DNA from: JAWKUK01 sp041398605
GTDB lineage: Bacteria; Planctomycetota; UBA1135; GCA-002686595
Assembly: GCA_041398605.1 (NCBI GenBank)
Contig: JAWKUK010000017.1
Coordinates: 124,001-188,000, forward strand
Reading direction: 5' to 3'
DNA: 64,000 bases
The notes beneath the pieces were generated by a model. The model saw only the letters and a list, made by a program, of their open reading frames with translations, ran no database searches and was not told the origin of the DNA. Position 1 is the first letter of the stretch. Every line of letters starts with the position of its first letter. A program made the position numbers and the translations under genes. Shown one piece after another: positions 16,848 to 26,193 of this stretch.

Positions 16848-17264
16848 TCAGGCGGTCGCGGCTGCGGAGCGCTTGGCGGCGACGCGGCCCGCGCGACGCA
16901 CGGCCTTCGCCTTGAGGCGCTCGGCCTTGGCGGTGTCGCGACGCTCGCGCGTCTTCGTCACCTTGCGGCGCGCCTTGCGGACCTTGCCACCGGCGCGGCC
17001 GAGCTCGTACTCGCCCTGGTAGACGCCGTGGCGCTTGAACAGCGAGTAGACCGTCTGAGACGGCAGCGCGCCGTGGTCGAGCCAGCGCCGCGCGCTCTCG
17101 ACGTTGAGCGTCGACTGCGCCTCGTCGCGGGGAGAGACCGGGTCGTAGAGCCCCAACGTCTCGAGGGTCCGACCTTCCTTCTTCCAACGCGAGTCGGCGA
17201 CGGAGATGCGGTAGCAGGGGCGGTTACGGCGCCCAGTGCGCTTCAAGCGAATGACGACTGCCAT
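16848..17264 (-). CDS. rpsP: 30S ribosomal protein S16
   Basis: The 138-aa protein starts MAVVIRLKRTGRRNRPCYRI and contains ETLGLYDPVS, both typical of S16. The core (about 85 residues) is followed by a Lys/Arg/Ala-rich tail of about 50 residues that is longer than in most bacteria. It follows ffh on the same strand, a conserved pairing. The start codon is preceded by a perfect 11-nt duplication rather than an obvious Shine-Dalgarno. Confidence 0.95.
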   Translation of the reverse strand: MAVVIRLKRTGRRNRPCYRISVADSRWKKEGRTLETLGLYDPVSPRDEAQSTLNVESARRWLDHGALPSQTVYSLFKRHGVYQGEYELGRAGGKVRKARRKVTKTRERRDTAKAERLKAKAVRRAGRVAAKRSAAATA

Positions 17265-17286
17265 GAACGGTCTTCGAACGGTCTTC
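17265..17286. repeat. Perfect 11-nt tandem duplication at the rpsP start
   Basis: GAACGGTCTTC occurs twice head to tail (17265-17275, 17276-17286), immediately 5' of the rpsP ATG on the minus strand. The mRNA therefore reads GAAGACCGTTC twice and then AUG. The position covers the normal ribosome binding site. Confidence 0.85.
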
Positions 17287-17433
17287 TTTGGGGATAGCTC
17301 CAGCGCCATCCGGGGAAGCGAGGGCGAGGATCAAAACAGGGTGCCGCGTCGGTGTCCAGCGCGGAGCGCCCAAAATCGTGTCCGGGACCCCAGATTCGGC
17401 CGCAACAGGCCGCCCGGGCGGGCCCCAGCGCGG

Positions 17434-19050
17434 TCAGTTTCGGCGGCGGTTTTGCTTGCGCGCCTTGGCCTTGTCCTTGCGCTTCTTGCGGTCGACGGAG
17501 CCGCCGCCCGCGCGGGTCGCCGACGAGCCCATGGGGCGCGGCCCGGCCAGAGGGTTGCCCCCGAGCGCGCCGCCGAACGGGTCGTCGCCGCCCAGGCCGG
17601 CGCCGAGGCCGCCAGGGAGCCCGCCGCCGCCACCAAACATGCCCCCGAGGCCGCCGAGGAGGCCGCCACCACGGCCCGCGGACGGGTCGAGCAGCTCCCC
17701 GGTCGGGGACATCCCAGCGAGCGCCTCGCGCTTGCCTTTGGCCCCCATCATGGAGCCGAGCCCGAGCTTGTTGAGCTGCTTCATCATCTGCCCCATCTGC
17801 TTGTGCATCTTGAGCAGCTGGTTCACCGCGCCGACGTCCTGGCCCGCGCCGCGCGCGACGCGCCGGCGGCGGCTCATGTCGAGCAGCTCGGGGTGCAGGC
17901 GCTCGCGCGGCGTCATCGATGTGAACAGCGCCTCGAGCCGGTTGAACTGCTTGTCGTCAACGTCGAGGTTCTTCGCCGCGTCGCCCATGCCCGGCAGCAT
18001 CCCGAGCACCTTCTTCATCGGCCCGAGCTTCCGCACCATGCGGAACATCCCGAGGACGTCCTCCAAGGTGAAGGAGCCCATGACCATCTTCTCGTACGCG
18101 GCCTGGGCCTCGTCCTCGTTGATGTTCGCCTGGGCGGTCTCGACGAGGCCGACGACGTCGCCCATGCCGAGGATCCGGCCGGCCATGCGCTCGGCGACAA
18201 ACGGGTCGAGGTCGTCGATCTTCTCGCCCGCGCCGAGGAAGAGGATCGGGGCGCCCGTGACCGCCTTGAGGCTGACCGCCGCGCCGCCGCGCGCGTCGCC
18301 GTCCATCTTGGTCAGGATCACGCCGGTCAGCTTCAGGCGCTCGTGGAAGGCCTTGGCGGACTGAATGGCGTCCTGCCCGGTCATCGCGTCCACCACCAGG
18401 ATCTGGTTGTGGGGCTGCGTGACGGCGGCGATCTCGGCGACCTCGGCCATCAGGGCCTCGTCGACGTGGAGGCGGCCTGCGGTGTCGAGGATGACGACGT
18501 CGCAGCCCTTCGCCTTGGCCTCGGCGATGCCGGCCGCGCACACCTTGGGGGGCGTCGCGCCTTCGAGGTGGAACACCGGCACGCCGAGCTGGCGGCCGAG
18601 CACGCGCAGCTGCTCGACGGCCGCCGGGCGCTTCACGTCGGCTGCGACGAGCAGCGGGCGCTTCTGGTGCTTGTCGCGCAGGTGCTTCGCGAGCTTGGCG
18701 CAGGTCGTCGTCTTGCCCGCGCCCTGCAGGCCCGCCATCAGGATGATGGTCGGCCCCGCCTTGGCGTAGTCGAGGGTCGCGTCCTCCGGGCCCATGAGCT
18801 CGACGAGCTCCGTGTGCACCGCGTGGACGAACTGGTCGCTCGCCTCGACGCCTTTCAGGCGGCCGTCGCCGAGCGCGCGCTCCTTGACCCGGTCTGTGAA
18901 GTCACGGGCGAGCTTGAAGTGGACGTCCGCCTCGAGGAGCGCCTGCCGCACGGCGGCGAGCCCCTCTTGGATGTTGTCCTCCGTGAGCTCCCGTTTGCCC
19001 TTGAAGAGGCCAAACGAGCGGGACAGGCGCTGGGTGAGCGAGTCGAACAT
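17434..19050 (-). CDS. ffh: Signal recognition particle protein Ffh
   Basis: The 538-aa GTPase binds 4.5S RNA and signal sequences and delivers ribosomes to FtsY at the membrane. The N domain is residues 1-95. G-domain motifs are GLQGAGKTT (107-115), DTAGR (189-193) and TKMDG (248-252). The M domain (about 325-470) has Met-rich helices and RRRRVARGAG. The last 70 residues are unusual: a Gly-rich run (GGLLGGLGGMFGGGG and similar) followed by a basic end. The gene lies directly upstream of rpsP and 57 nt after the permease gene. Confidence 0.96.
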   Translation of the reverse strand: MFDSLTQRLSRSFGLFKGKRELTEDNIQEGLAAVRQALLEADVHFKLARDFTDRVKERALGDGRLKGVEASDQFVHAVHTELVELMGPEDATLDYAKAGPTIILMAGLQGAGKTTTCAKLAKHLRDKHQKRPLLVAADVKRPAAVEQLRVLGRQLGVPVFHLEGATPPKVCAAGIAEAKAKGCDVVILDTAGRLHVDEALMAEVAEIAAVTQPHNQILVVDAMTGQDAIQSAKAFHERLKLTGVILTKMDGDARGGAAVSLKAVTGAPILFLGAGEKIDDLDPFVAERMAGRILGMGDVVGLVETAQANINEDEAQAAYEKMVMGSFTLEDVLGMFRMVRKLGPMKKVLGMLPGMGDAAKNLDVDDKQFNRLEALFTSMTPRERLHPELLDMSRRRRVARGAGQDVGAVNQLLKMHKQMGQMMKQLNKLGLGSMMGAKGKREALAGMSPTGELLDPSAGRGGGLLGGLGGMFGGGGGLPGGLGAGLGGDDPFGGALGGNPLAGPRPMGSSATRAGGGSVDRKKRKDKAKARKQNRRRN

Positions 19051-19107
19051 CGGGGCGAGGTTTTAGCACATTCGCCGGCGCGGGGGGCCCCTCCGGGGCC
19101 CAGGCGA

Positions 19108-20757
19108 TCATCTGCCGCCGGACCGACGCTTGGACTTGCCGCGCGCGGGGGCGGGCGGGTCGCCCGCCGCCGGGGCCACGGCCCGAGGCGCGGCCTGCGC
19201 CTCCGCTTGCGGCGCGGCCGGCCCCGACCCAGCGAGCGCAGGCGCGCCGCGGGGGGGATCGATGTGCGAGTCCTCGTCCGCAAACTGCCGCAAGGCCGGC
19301 AGCAGGAGCTCGCGGGCGAGGATCACGAGGGCGGCCGTCAACGGGATCGCGATCAAGAAGCCGAACATCCCGAGCGCCGCGCCGCCCGCGAAGACCGAAA
19401 CGAGCACGACCACGGGGTGCAAGCCGAGGGTCTCGCCGAGGATCTTCGGGATGAAGACGTAGCCCTCGAGGATCTCGCCGGCGAGGAACGTCCCGCCGAT
19501 CCAGAGGACGGCGCTGACGAGGGTCAGCTCTTGCAACCCGAACAGCAGCGCGACGACGAAGGTCAACACCGGGCCGACAAACGGCACGAGCGACATGAGC
19601 CCCGCGAGGACGCCGAAGAACAGCGGATAGGGCGCGCCCGCGAGCAGGAGCCCGATGGTGATGACGCCGCCCTTCAGGATGCAGATCAGCAGGCGGCCGC
19701 GAAAGAAGTTCGCGATGACCTCGCCGATCTGGGTGCCGATGCGCGTGATGCGCTCTCGCTCGTCCTTCGGCACGTGGCGGCGCACGAAGCGATGGATGCG
19801 CTCGAGCTCGAAGAGCAGGAAATAGCCGTAGATCGGCAGGAGCAGCAGCAGCGTCGCGATCGAGACGATCGAGCCGAAGAAGTTGATCAGGACGACGAGG
19901 ACCGCAGGCGCGTTCTTGAGCGCGACCGCCCCCGCGCCCCCTTCGTTGCGCGCGACGTACCCCGTCCACCAAGCGCTGACGAGGTCGCGCAGGGTCAGGT
20001 CCGGCTGGACCTCTGCGTCCGCTCCCCCTGGGCCGTCACCTGCTGGGCCGTCACCTGCTGGGACCTCCTCCTGGGCCGGCTCACCGGCGCCCGCCGCCCC
20101 GGCAGCCGCCCCGGCCGCCTCCCCGACCGCCGCCCCGGTAGTCGGCTCGGTCGCCTGCCCGGCCGTCTCCCCGGCAGCAGGCGCCGTCGGCGCGCCGGGG
20201 ACGGGCTGGCCCGGCGGCTCTGGAGCGTCGCTCGGGGGGCCCGCGGCGCCGTCCGAGCGCTCAGCGTCTGCGCCGGCCCCGGAGGCCGGGGCGCTCCCCG
20301 CTTCACTTGGAGCTCCGGGCTCTGGCGCCGCGTCCGCCGACGGAGCGCCCTCGTCGACCTTGCCGCGCCCGAGCTTGCTCACCACGAGCCGGTCCGACAG
20401 CGTCCGCGCCTTGGCGAGGAACGCGTCCACGCGCTCTTCCGCGCGCCGCAGGACGTCGTCCTCCCTGTTCGCGGTCGCGACGGCCTGCGCGAGCTGCTTG
20501 CCCTGCAGGTAGATCCCCGCGATCGTGCCCGTCACGAAGAGCGCCGCGACGAGGAAGATCACATTGACCGCGCGCCGCCGGCTCCACCCGCGCTTGCGCT
20601 CGAGGTGCAGCACCGCGGGGTGCAGCACGAACGCCAAGAGGTAGCCGAGGATGAGCGGGTTCAGGACGCTGAGGATCGTCCAAAAGAACCAGCCGATGAG
20701 CGCCAACACGACGACGAGGCCGATGTTGCGCTTCTTCTTCGAGAGGCGGTCGAGCAC
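19108..20757 (-). CDS. AI-2E family transporter (PerM-like) with large low-complexity insert
   Basis: The 549-aa membrane protein starts with two to three membrane helices (IGLVVVLALIGWFFWTILSVL, VIFLVAALFVTGTIAGIYL). Several more follow in the C-terminal half with the family pattern FVGPVLTFVVALLF and GLHPVVVLVSVFAGGAALG. Between about residues 140 and 250 lies a Pro/Ala/Gly/Glu-rich stretch with no fold, which makes the protein longer than the usual 350-400 aa. The C-terminal 50 residues are also Pro/Ala-rich. The substrate is unknown; the family name does not establish autoinducer transport. The start is GTG. Confidence 0.8.
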   Translation of the reverse strand: MLDRLSKKKRNIGLVVVLALIGWFFWTILSVLNPLILGYLLAFVLHPAVLHLERKRGWSRRRAVNVIFLVAALFVTGTIAGIYLQGKQLAQAVATANREDDVLRRAEERVDAFLAKARTLSDRLVVSKLGRGKVDEGAPSADAAPEPGAPSEAGSAPASGAGADAERSDGAAGPPSDAPEPPGQPVPGAPTAPAAGETAGQATEPTTGAAVGEAAGAAAGAAGAGEPAQEEVPAGDGPAGDGPGGADAEVQPDLTLRDLVSAWWTGYVARNEGGAGAVALKNAPAVLVVLINFFGSIVSIATLLLLLPIYGYFLLFELERIHRFVRRHVPKDERERITRIGTQIGEVIANFFRGRLLICILKGGVITIGLLLAGAPYPLFFGVLAGLMSLVPFVGPVLTFVVALLFGLQELTLVSAVLWIGGTFLAGEILEGYVFIPKILGETLGLHPVVVLVSVFAGGAALGMFGFLIAIPLTAALVILARELLLPALRQFADEDSHIDPPRGAPALAGSGPAAPQAEAQAAPRAVAPAAGDPPAPARGKSKRRSGGR

Positions 20758-20787
20758 GGTTTGAGCGGAGGTTCGCGCCGCAGCGCG

Positions 20788-21198
20788 TCAAGCGCCGTCG
20801 CGGGCAGGGCGCACGCCGAGCTCGCGCGGGAGCTCCGGGCGGTAGTGTTTCACGAAGGCGTCCTCGAAGTCGTACCCGTCGGCGAAGTCGGAGATCGTGT
20901 CGGTCTCCTGGCGATTCAAGAGCTTCGCCTCGACGAGCGCAAACACGATGTGACCCCAATCGAGCGTCGAACGGATCCCCCACGTGCGCCAGACCTGCGC
21001 CGCGAGCGGCCCGAACAGGTCCGAGGCGTGCGCGCGCATGCCAGCGAGGAGCTCCTGCCCCGATACGTGCCGGTCCGCCCCTTGCGCGTCCTCCTTCCCG
21101 GCGAGGCGCACCGACTTGTCGAGCGCATCGAAGAGGAATTGGTAGGCCTCGAGGCGATAGCGGCCGTCTTCTTTCCAGACCTTGCGAACGGGATCCAT
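20788..21198 (-). CDS. Minf_1886 family protein
   Basis: The 136-aa soluble protein matches a family restricted largely to Planctomycetes and Verrucomicrobia, recognised by RYRLEAYQFLFDALD near the N-terminus, SGQELLAGMRAHASDLFG and GDIV-type context VWRTWGIRSTLDWGHIVF, and a C-terminal DFEDAFVKHYRPELP. No biochemical function is established. It starts at MDPVRKVWKEDG, 13 nt after holB stops, and ends 30 nt before the permease gene, so it is probably in the same transcript. It is a useful taxonomic marker here. Confidence 0.75.
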   Translation of the reverse strand: MDPVRKVWKEDGRYRLEAYQFLFDALDKSVRLAGKEDAQGADRHVSGQELLAGMRAHASDLFGPLAAQVWRTWGIRSTLDWGHIVFALVEAKLLNRQETDTISDFADGYDFEDAFVKHYRPELPRELGVRPARDGA

Positions 21199-21211
21199 CG
21201 TGGGGCGCCCC

Positions 21212-22273
21212 TCAGAGCGCTGCGAGGGCCCGGTCGACGAGCGCCTCAGGGCCGAGGTTCTTCTGCACATCCTGACGCGCGGCGACCCAGGCGTCCATGC
21301 GCCGCCGGCGTGAGTGCTCGCCGACGCGCTGCGGCTCGGGCGCGTCGCCGTGGACGAGCTCGCCCGGGGCGAGGCCCGCGGCCCGGCGCTCGATGTCGCG
21401 CAGCACCTCGAGCCCGAGGTCCAGGAACGTCTCCGCCCGCCGGCGCCGGCTGCCCGCCTCGGTGCGCGCCGCGAAGTCGCCGTCGAGCTCCCAGAGCGCG
21501 CGCGCGGCCGCCGTCGGGTCCCTGCGCCCCGCGAGCGCGTCGTCGAGGATGGCCCGCATCGCCGGGACGCTGCGGCGCGCCAAGCGCAGCGCGCGGCCCG
21601 GCGACCCAGCGGCCATCCGCAGCAGCCGCGCTTGCTCCGCCGGCGTGAGGCCCTCCAAGACGGCGCGCGCCTCGTCCGTATCGAGCGCCGCTTGCAGCGC
21701 GTCCGCGTCGAGGCGGCCGAGGTCCACCTGCACGAGCCGGCTGCGAACCGTCGCCAAGAGGGACGCGGGCGCCGAGCACTCGAGCACGAGCACGACGCCC
21801 GGCCGCGGCTCCTCGAGGGTCTTCAAGAACGCGTTCTGCGCGGCCTCGACCATGCGCTCCGCGGCGCGCACGATGACCACCTTGCCGCGCCCTTCCGCCG
21901 AGCGCAGGTCGAGGAAGTCCTCGATCGCTGGCCCGTGGTAGCTCTCGCCGGTGCGCGCCTCGCGGTGCGCGATGAAGTGCACGGTCAGGGAGTCGAAGCC
22001 GGCCGCAGCGGAATCCACGCTGAAGAGGTCCGGGTGCGAGGCCCCGCGGACGCGCCGGCACGCGCCGCACGTGAGGCACGGCTCGCCGGGCCCGGCTTCG
22101 CACAAGAGGCCCGCCGCGAGCCAGCGCGCGCACAGGAACTTGCCGACGCCTTCCGGGCCCGCGAAGAGCAGCGCGTGCGCGAGGCGGCGGTCACGCGCCC
22201 CGTCGAACAAGGCCGCGAGGGCCGCGTCGTGCCCGAGCGGACGCTTGAGCTCCTCGACGACGTCAACGCCCAT
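21212..22273 (-). CDS. holB: DNA polymerase III delta prime subunit (HolB)
   Basis: The 353-aa protein is the stationary AAA+ subunit of the sliding-clamp loader. The P-loop region reads GPEGVGKF (39-46), with Phe where an active ATPase has Thr or Ser. This fits delta prime, which does not hydrolyse ATP. The zinc module has cysteines at 58, 66, 69 and 72 (LLCEAGPGEPCLTCGACRRV). An SRL sensor motif occurs in TVRSRLVQVDLG. It overlaps tmk by 11 nt, the common tmk-holB arrangement. Confidence 0.9.
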   Translation of the reverse strand: MGVDVVEELKRPLGHDAALAALFDGARDRRLAHALLFAGPEGVGKFLCARWLAAGLLCEAGPGEPCLTCGACRRVRGASHPDLFSVDSAAAGFDSLTVHFIAHREARTGESYHGPAIEDFLDLRSAEGRGKVVIVRAAERMVEAAQNAFLKTLEEPRPGVVLVLECSAPASLLATVRSRLVQVDLGRLDADALQAALDTDEARAVLEGLTPAEQARLLRMAAGSPGRALRLARRSVPAMRAILDDALAGRRDPTAAARALWELDGDFAARTEAGSRRRRAETFLDLGLEVLRDIERRAAGLAPGELVHGDAPEPQRVGEHSRRRRMDAWVAARQDVQKNLGPEALVDRALAAL

Positions 22274-22907
22274 GTCGCACCTCGTCCGCTTCGAACAGGC
22301 CCGCGAGCGCGGCTTGGATCCGCGCCTCGACGGTGTCGATGTCCGCTGCGCCGTCGATCAGCACGGCCCGCGGCGTGCGCGCGACGTAGCGCCGATAGCC
22401 CTCGGCGACGCGCTCCTGGAACGCGAGCCCCTTGGCCTCGATGCGGTCCCGCGCGCGGCCGCGGCGACCGGCGGCGGCGCACGGATCGACGTCCAGCACG
22501 ACCTCGACGTCGGGCGCCGGCGCGCCGGCCCATTCGGCCAAGAGCGCGAGCACACGCTCTTCCCCCACGTCTCCCGCCACGCCTTGATACGCAAACGTCG
22601 AGGGATGGAAGCGGTCGCACACGACGTCGCGCCCCGCAGCCAGCGCTGGCGCGATGACGCGCGTCAGCGACTCACGCCGCGCCGCCGCGAAGAGCAGCAC
22701 CTCGGCGTGCGCGCCGATCTCGAGGTCCGGGTCGAGCAGCAGGGCGCGAACGCGCTCGCCCACCGGCGTCGTGCCAGGCTCGCGCAGGTGCACCGGAGCA
22801 GGGCGGCCAGCCTCCGCGGCCCGCCGCGCGAGCGCCGCGACGAGGCGCTCGGCCTGCGTGCTCTTGCCCGAGCCATCGACGCCATCGAGCACCACGAACA
22901 CGCTCAT
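22263..22907 (-). CDS. tmk: Thymidylate kinase
   Basis: The 214-aa enzyme phosphorylates dTMP to dTDP. The P-loop is GVDGSGKST (9-17), the dTMP-binding REPGTTPVGE is at 42-51 and the DRF motif is at 98-100. The lid segment contains RRGRARDRIEAKG. The ATG at 22907 overlaps the end of the upstream TPR/peptidase gene by 4 nt (ATGA), and its end overlaps holB, so all three are probably translated together. Confidence 0.95.
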   Translation of the reverse strand: MSVFVVLDGVDGSGKSTQAERLVAALARRAAEAGRPAPVHLREPGTTPVGERVRALLLDPDLEIGAHAEVLLFAAARRESLTRVIAPALAAGRDVVCDRFHPSTFAYQGVAGDVGEERVLALLAEWAGAPAPDVEVVLDVDPCAAAGRRGRARDRIEAKGLAFQERVAEGYRRYVARTPRAVLIDGAADIDTVEARIQAALAGLFEADEVRHGR

Positions 22908-25900
22908 CGTTGGGCCCCCGCCTCGACCTGATCGGCGAGCGCCCGCGCCGCCTGCGCCTCGTCCACGCGCCCGAGCGCGTCGAACGAGGTCGCGCGCTCG
23001 CGGTGCAGCTCCGCCTCCTCGCGCGGCGTCAAGCGCTGGTACTCGATCTGCTCGGGCGGGAGCGTCGCGAGCAGCGACTGAGGCAAGCGCGCGGGGTTCG
23101 CGCCGGGCGGCAGGGCTTCGAGCGGCCCCGTGTAGACCCGGTGGTCCAAGTCCAGCTCGACGGGCACGACGAGCGCGACGCGCAGCTCGCGCAGCGCCTC
23201 CTCGTGGCGGCCGAGGCGCTGCAGCGCGCGCCCCCAAGCCACGTGCAGGTCGCGCCGGAACGGGTCCACCTCGTTCGCGTCCGCGTAGAGGCGCACCGCA
23301 TCGACGTCGCGGCCCTGCGCGACGTGCCACGCCGCGACCTCGAGCCGCTCCGCGTACTCCCCGGGCTGCCACGCGAGCCACGCCTCGCGGGCGCGCATCG
23401 CGGCGTCTTCGTCCTTGCGGCGCGTGTAGAGCTCGATGAGGAGGCGCTCCGCCGAGAGCTCAGAGTCGGGGTACCCGGGGAACACCTCGGCCGCGCGCTT
23501 CAGCACCGCCTCGGCCGCGTCGAGGTCCAGGCGCACGCGCAAGAGGATCGTGCCGAGCCCGACGAGCGCGCGGTAGTCCGTGCCGCCCGCGTCGATGGCG
23601 CCCTGCCAGAGCTCGCGCGCGCGCTCGACGTCCCGGTCGGAGAGGGCGATCTCGCCCTCCAGGAAGCGCGCGCGCGGCGGCACCGCGTTTGCGCGCTCCA
23701 GCCGCCGCAGCGCATTGTCGGCGTCGACGCGCCGGCCCGCCTGCCACGCGCCCCACGCGACGGTCGCCCAGTCATTCGCCCACGCTTCGAGCGCAGCGTC
23801 ATCGCGCGGCGGCTCCGACGCGAGGCGCAGCTGGAGGCGCCGCAGCTTCGAGTCGGACCAGCGCGGCTCGACAGCGAGGCCCGCGATGCGCTCCGCCACA
23901 AACGCGCGGAAGGCCGCGTCGACCTCCTCGGGCGTCGTATCGAAGACCGAACGGAACGCTTGGTCGAGGTCTGCGCCGAGGTCGAAGGCCTGCAACAAGC
24001 GCACCATCGGCGTGAAGCCGTGGCGGTCGATCAGCATCTCGCAGAGCAGGCCGCCCTGGTAATAACCGAACAGGATGCGCGGCCCGCGGAAGGCGCGGTT
24101 GAGGTCGCGGACGAGGATCAAGTCGTCGTTCGCGTACGCGTCGACGAGGTCGCGGCGCATGTTGCGCGTCCACGTCGGGTTGCGGCGGACCTCCTCCCAT
24201 GTCGCGAGGCCCTCGGTGATCCAGCGCGGGCAGCGGTTGTTCGAGAGGCCGAGGTGGACGACGTGCGAGAACTCGTGGAAGCCGGTGCGCGCCCACGAGA
24301 ACGAGCCGCGCATCTCGGAGAGCGGCGAGACCGCGGTCACGACCGGGCCGAAGCACACGCCGAGGGCGGGGAAGCCCTCGAAGCCGACGGACCGGACCGA
24401 GAAGTCCTGGTGGCGCCGGAAGACCTCGATGCGCGTCGGCCCCGGGGTGAACCCGTAGCGCGCCGCGAGCTCTTCGCGGGCGGCCTGGTAGTACGGCAGG
24501 AGGTACGTGCGCAGCACCTCTGCGGCGTCCGGCTGCCACGAGAACGTGAGCTCGCCGAACGGCTCGACGACGTGCTCGCGCTGCATGCGCTCGAGCACGA
24601 GCGTCAAATTGTTGCGGAACGCGTCCTGGCGGCCGCGCGCGCGCTCCTTCGCGAGCGCCAGCGCCTCGCGCGCTTCGTCCTCGCGGCCGGTGTTCGCGAG
24701 CGCCTCGCCGAGCTGCGTCCAAGCCTCATAGTCGCCCGGATCACGCTCGACGGCGCGTTGCAGGAACGGGACGCCTTCGGAGAAGCGATAGAGCTCGATC
24801 AAGGCCTTCCCGACAGAGCGCTCGGGCGCGGAGTCGAGGGGCGAGGTCTCGGCGAGCGCCGCCAAGATCGCTTCGCAGTCGTCGCGGCGGTGCTCGACCC
24901 ACGCGAGCGCCGCCTCGAGGGTGCGCACCGCCCGCCGCTCGGGCGCGAGCTGGCCGAGGCGCTGGAGCTGCTCGCGCACGGAGACGAGGCGCCCGTCCTC
25001 GAGGTCCGCCGTCGCCGCGGCGATGCGCCCCGCGATGGAGTCCGGCGCGACGGCCAAGAGCTCCGCGAGGATCTCCTCGGGCGACTTGCTGACACGACGC
25101 CGGTTGTAGCGAAAGAGCTCGAACTGCCCGAGCAGCCCGGCCTCGTACGTCGGGTGCGCCGCGAGCGCCTCGCGGTAGAGCGCGCCTGCCGAGCGCTTGC
25201 CGGGCGCCTCCACCTCCCGCTCGCTCTCGAAGTAGAGGTCCGCGAGCGCGACGAGGACCTCGGGCTCGGACGCCGCGGACCCGAGGGCTTGGCGCGACGC
25301 CTTGTCGGCGCTGACGAGCGAGCGCGACGCGGCCTCGAGGAGCCCCACCCAACGCTGACACTGACCGCGCGCCAAGAGCGCGCGCCAGTCGCTGGCCGGA
25401 GGCTCGCTCGCGGCCGCCGCGCGCGCGATCCTACGCGCGGCCTCGAGGTCGCCCGCCTCGGCGTATGCGCGCGCGAAGAGCCACGCCGCGACGGGGTCCT
25501 CGCCAGGCTGGAACTGCTCGGCCTCGCCCTCGAGCGCGCTCAGCGCCTCGCGCGCGCGGCCGACGACGACCAGGGTCTCCGCGAGCTCGACGACCCCGGC
25601 GCGGCGCGCCTCGGCGTCGTGCGCCTCACGCCCGAGCTCCAGCGCGCGCCGCGCGTTGCGCTCCGCCCGGTCGTACTCCGCGAGGTCGCGGCGCACGCGC
25701 GCGATCGCGGCCCACGAGAGCGCGTCCGCTTCGTCGTCGGCCACGAGCTCTTCGAGCAGCCGCAGCGCGTCGCGATAGCGGCCCCTGCGGCGCTGCAGGT
25801 CCGCCTCGGCGCGCTCGGCGGCGAGGAGCGCGCGCTCATCCTGGGCGGCGCCCTCGCCGCGAGCCGCGGCAGAGGGCCGTCCGCCCGGCGCTCCGCGGCC

Positions 25901-26035
25901 GGCCTGGAGCGGCGCTGGCGACGCCGCGAGCGCCGCGCGGGGCGCCAACATGCCGGCGCTGACGAGGCAGCAGAGGACGGCGAAGCGAACGCCGCGGCGC
26001 CGCTCGGGGCGCCGCGCAGGGTGACCGTGGATCAT
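22904..26035 (-). CDS. Large secreted TPR protein with peptidase MA-like (HExxH) domain
   Basis: The 1043-aa protein has a signal peptide (hydrophobic VRFAVLCCLVSAGMLAPRAALA after a basic start). Tetratricopeptide-like helical repeats fill residues 70-480, for example YRDALRLLEELVADDEADALSW and FLQRAVERDPGDYEAWTQLG. Residues about 495-700 resemble the peptidase MA family: zinc motif HEFSH (587-591) and a third ligand candidate Glu608 in WITEGLATWEE. More TPR-type repeats follow to the end. The start at 26035 excludes 53 upstream codons without protein character. A periplasmic protease or assembly factor is inferred; substrates are unknown. Its 4-nt overlap with tmk is unexpected for an exported protein. 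Confidence 0.8.
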   Translation of the reverse strand: MIHGHPARRPERRRGVRFAVLCCLVSAGMLAPRAALAASPAPLQAGRGAPGGRPSAAARGEGAAQDERALLAAERAEADLQRRRGRYRDALRLLEELVADDEADALSWAAIARVRRDLAEYDRAERNARRALELGREAHDAEARRAGVVELAETLVVVGRAREALSALEGEAEQFQPGEDPVAAWLFARAYAEAGDLEAARRIARAAAASEPPASDWRALLARGQCQRWVGLLEAASRSLVSADKASRQALGSAASEPEVLVALADLYFESEREVEAPGKRSAGALYREALAAHPTYEAGLLGQFELFRYNRRRVSKSPEEILAELLAVAPDSIAGRIAAATADLEDGRLVSVREQLQRLGQLAPERRAVRTLEAALAWVEHRRDDCEAILAALAETSPLDSAPERSVGKALIELYRFSEGVPFLQRAVERDPGDYEAWTQLGEALANTGREDEAREALALAKERARGRQDAFRNNLTLVLERMQREHVVEPFGELTFSWQPDAAEVLRTYLLPYYQAAREELAARYGFTPGPTRIEVFRRHQDFSVRSVGFEGFPALGVCFGPVVTAVSPLSEMRGSFSWARTGFHEFSHVVHLGLSNNRCPRWITEGLATWEEVRRNPTWTRNMRRDLVDAYANDDLILVRDLNRAFRGPRILFGYYQGGLLCEMLIDRHGFTPMVRLLQAFDLGADLDQAFRSVFDTTPEEVDAAFRAFVAERIAGLAVEPRWSDSKLRRLQLRLASEPPRDDAALEAWANDWATVAWGAWQAGRRVDADNALRRLERANAVPPRARFLEGEIALSDRDVERARELWQGAIDAGGTDYRALVGLGTILLRVRLDLDAAEAVLKRAAEVFPGYPDSELSAERLLIELYTRRKDEDAAMRAREAWLAWQPGEYAERLEVAAWHVAQGRDVDAVRLYADANEVDPFRRDLHVAWGRALQRLGRHEEALRELRVALVVPVELDLDHRVYTGPLEALPPGANPARLPQSLLATLPPEQIEYQRLTPREEAELHRERATSFDALGRVDEAQAARALADQVEAGAQR

Positions 26036-26193
26036 GGCCTTAGAAGGTGGCACGCGCGGAGCCCTGGGCCAACCCGCTGCTTGTGAAGGAAGCGTCCGAA
26101 TCGGTGCGGCGCGACCGGCGCGGGCCCGCCGCGTGCTCGTTTTGGCGCTCGGTCGTTGAATCGGCCCCCACCGATTAGGTACCCCAGCACGCA

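Noticed and set aside
17236..21648. A very long plus-strand open frame across ffh and the permease gene
   Set aside because: It is antisense to well-supported genes (Ffh, AI-2E permease, Minf_1886), is low in family-like content and rich in Arg/Ala/Glu. It reflects GC-rich codon bias on the opposite strand.
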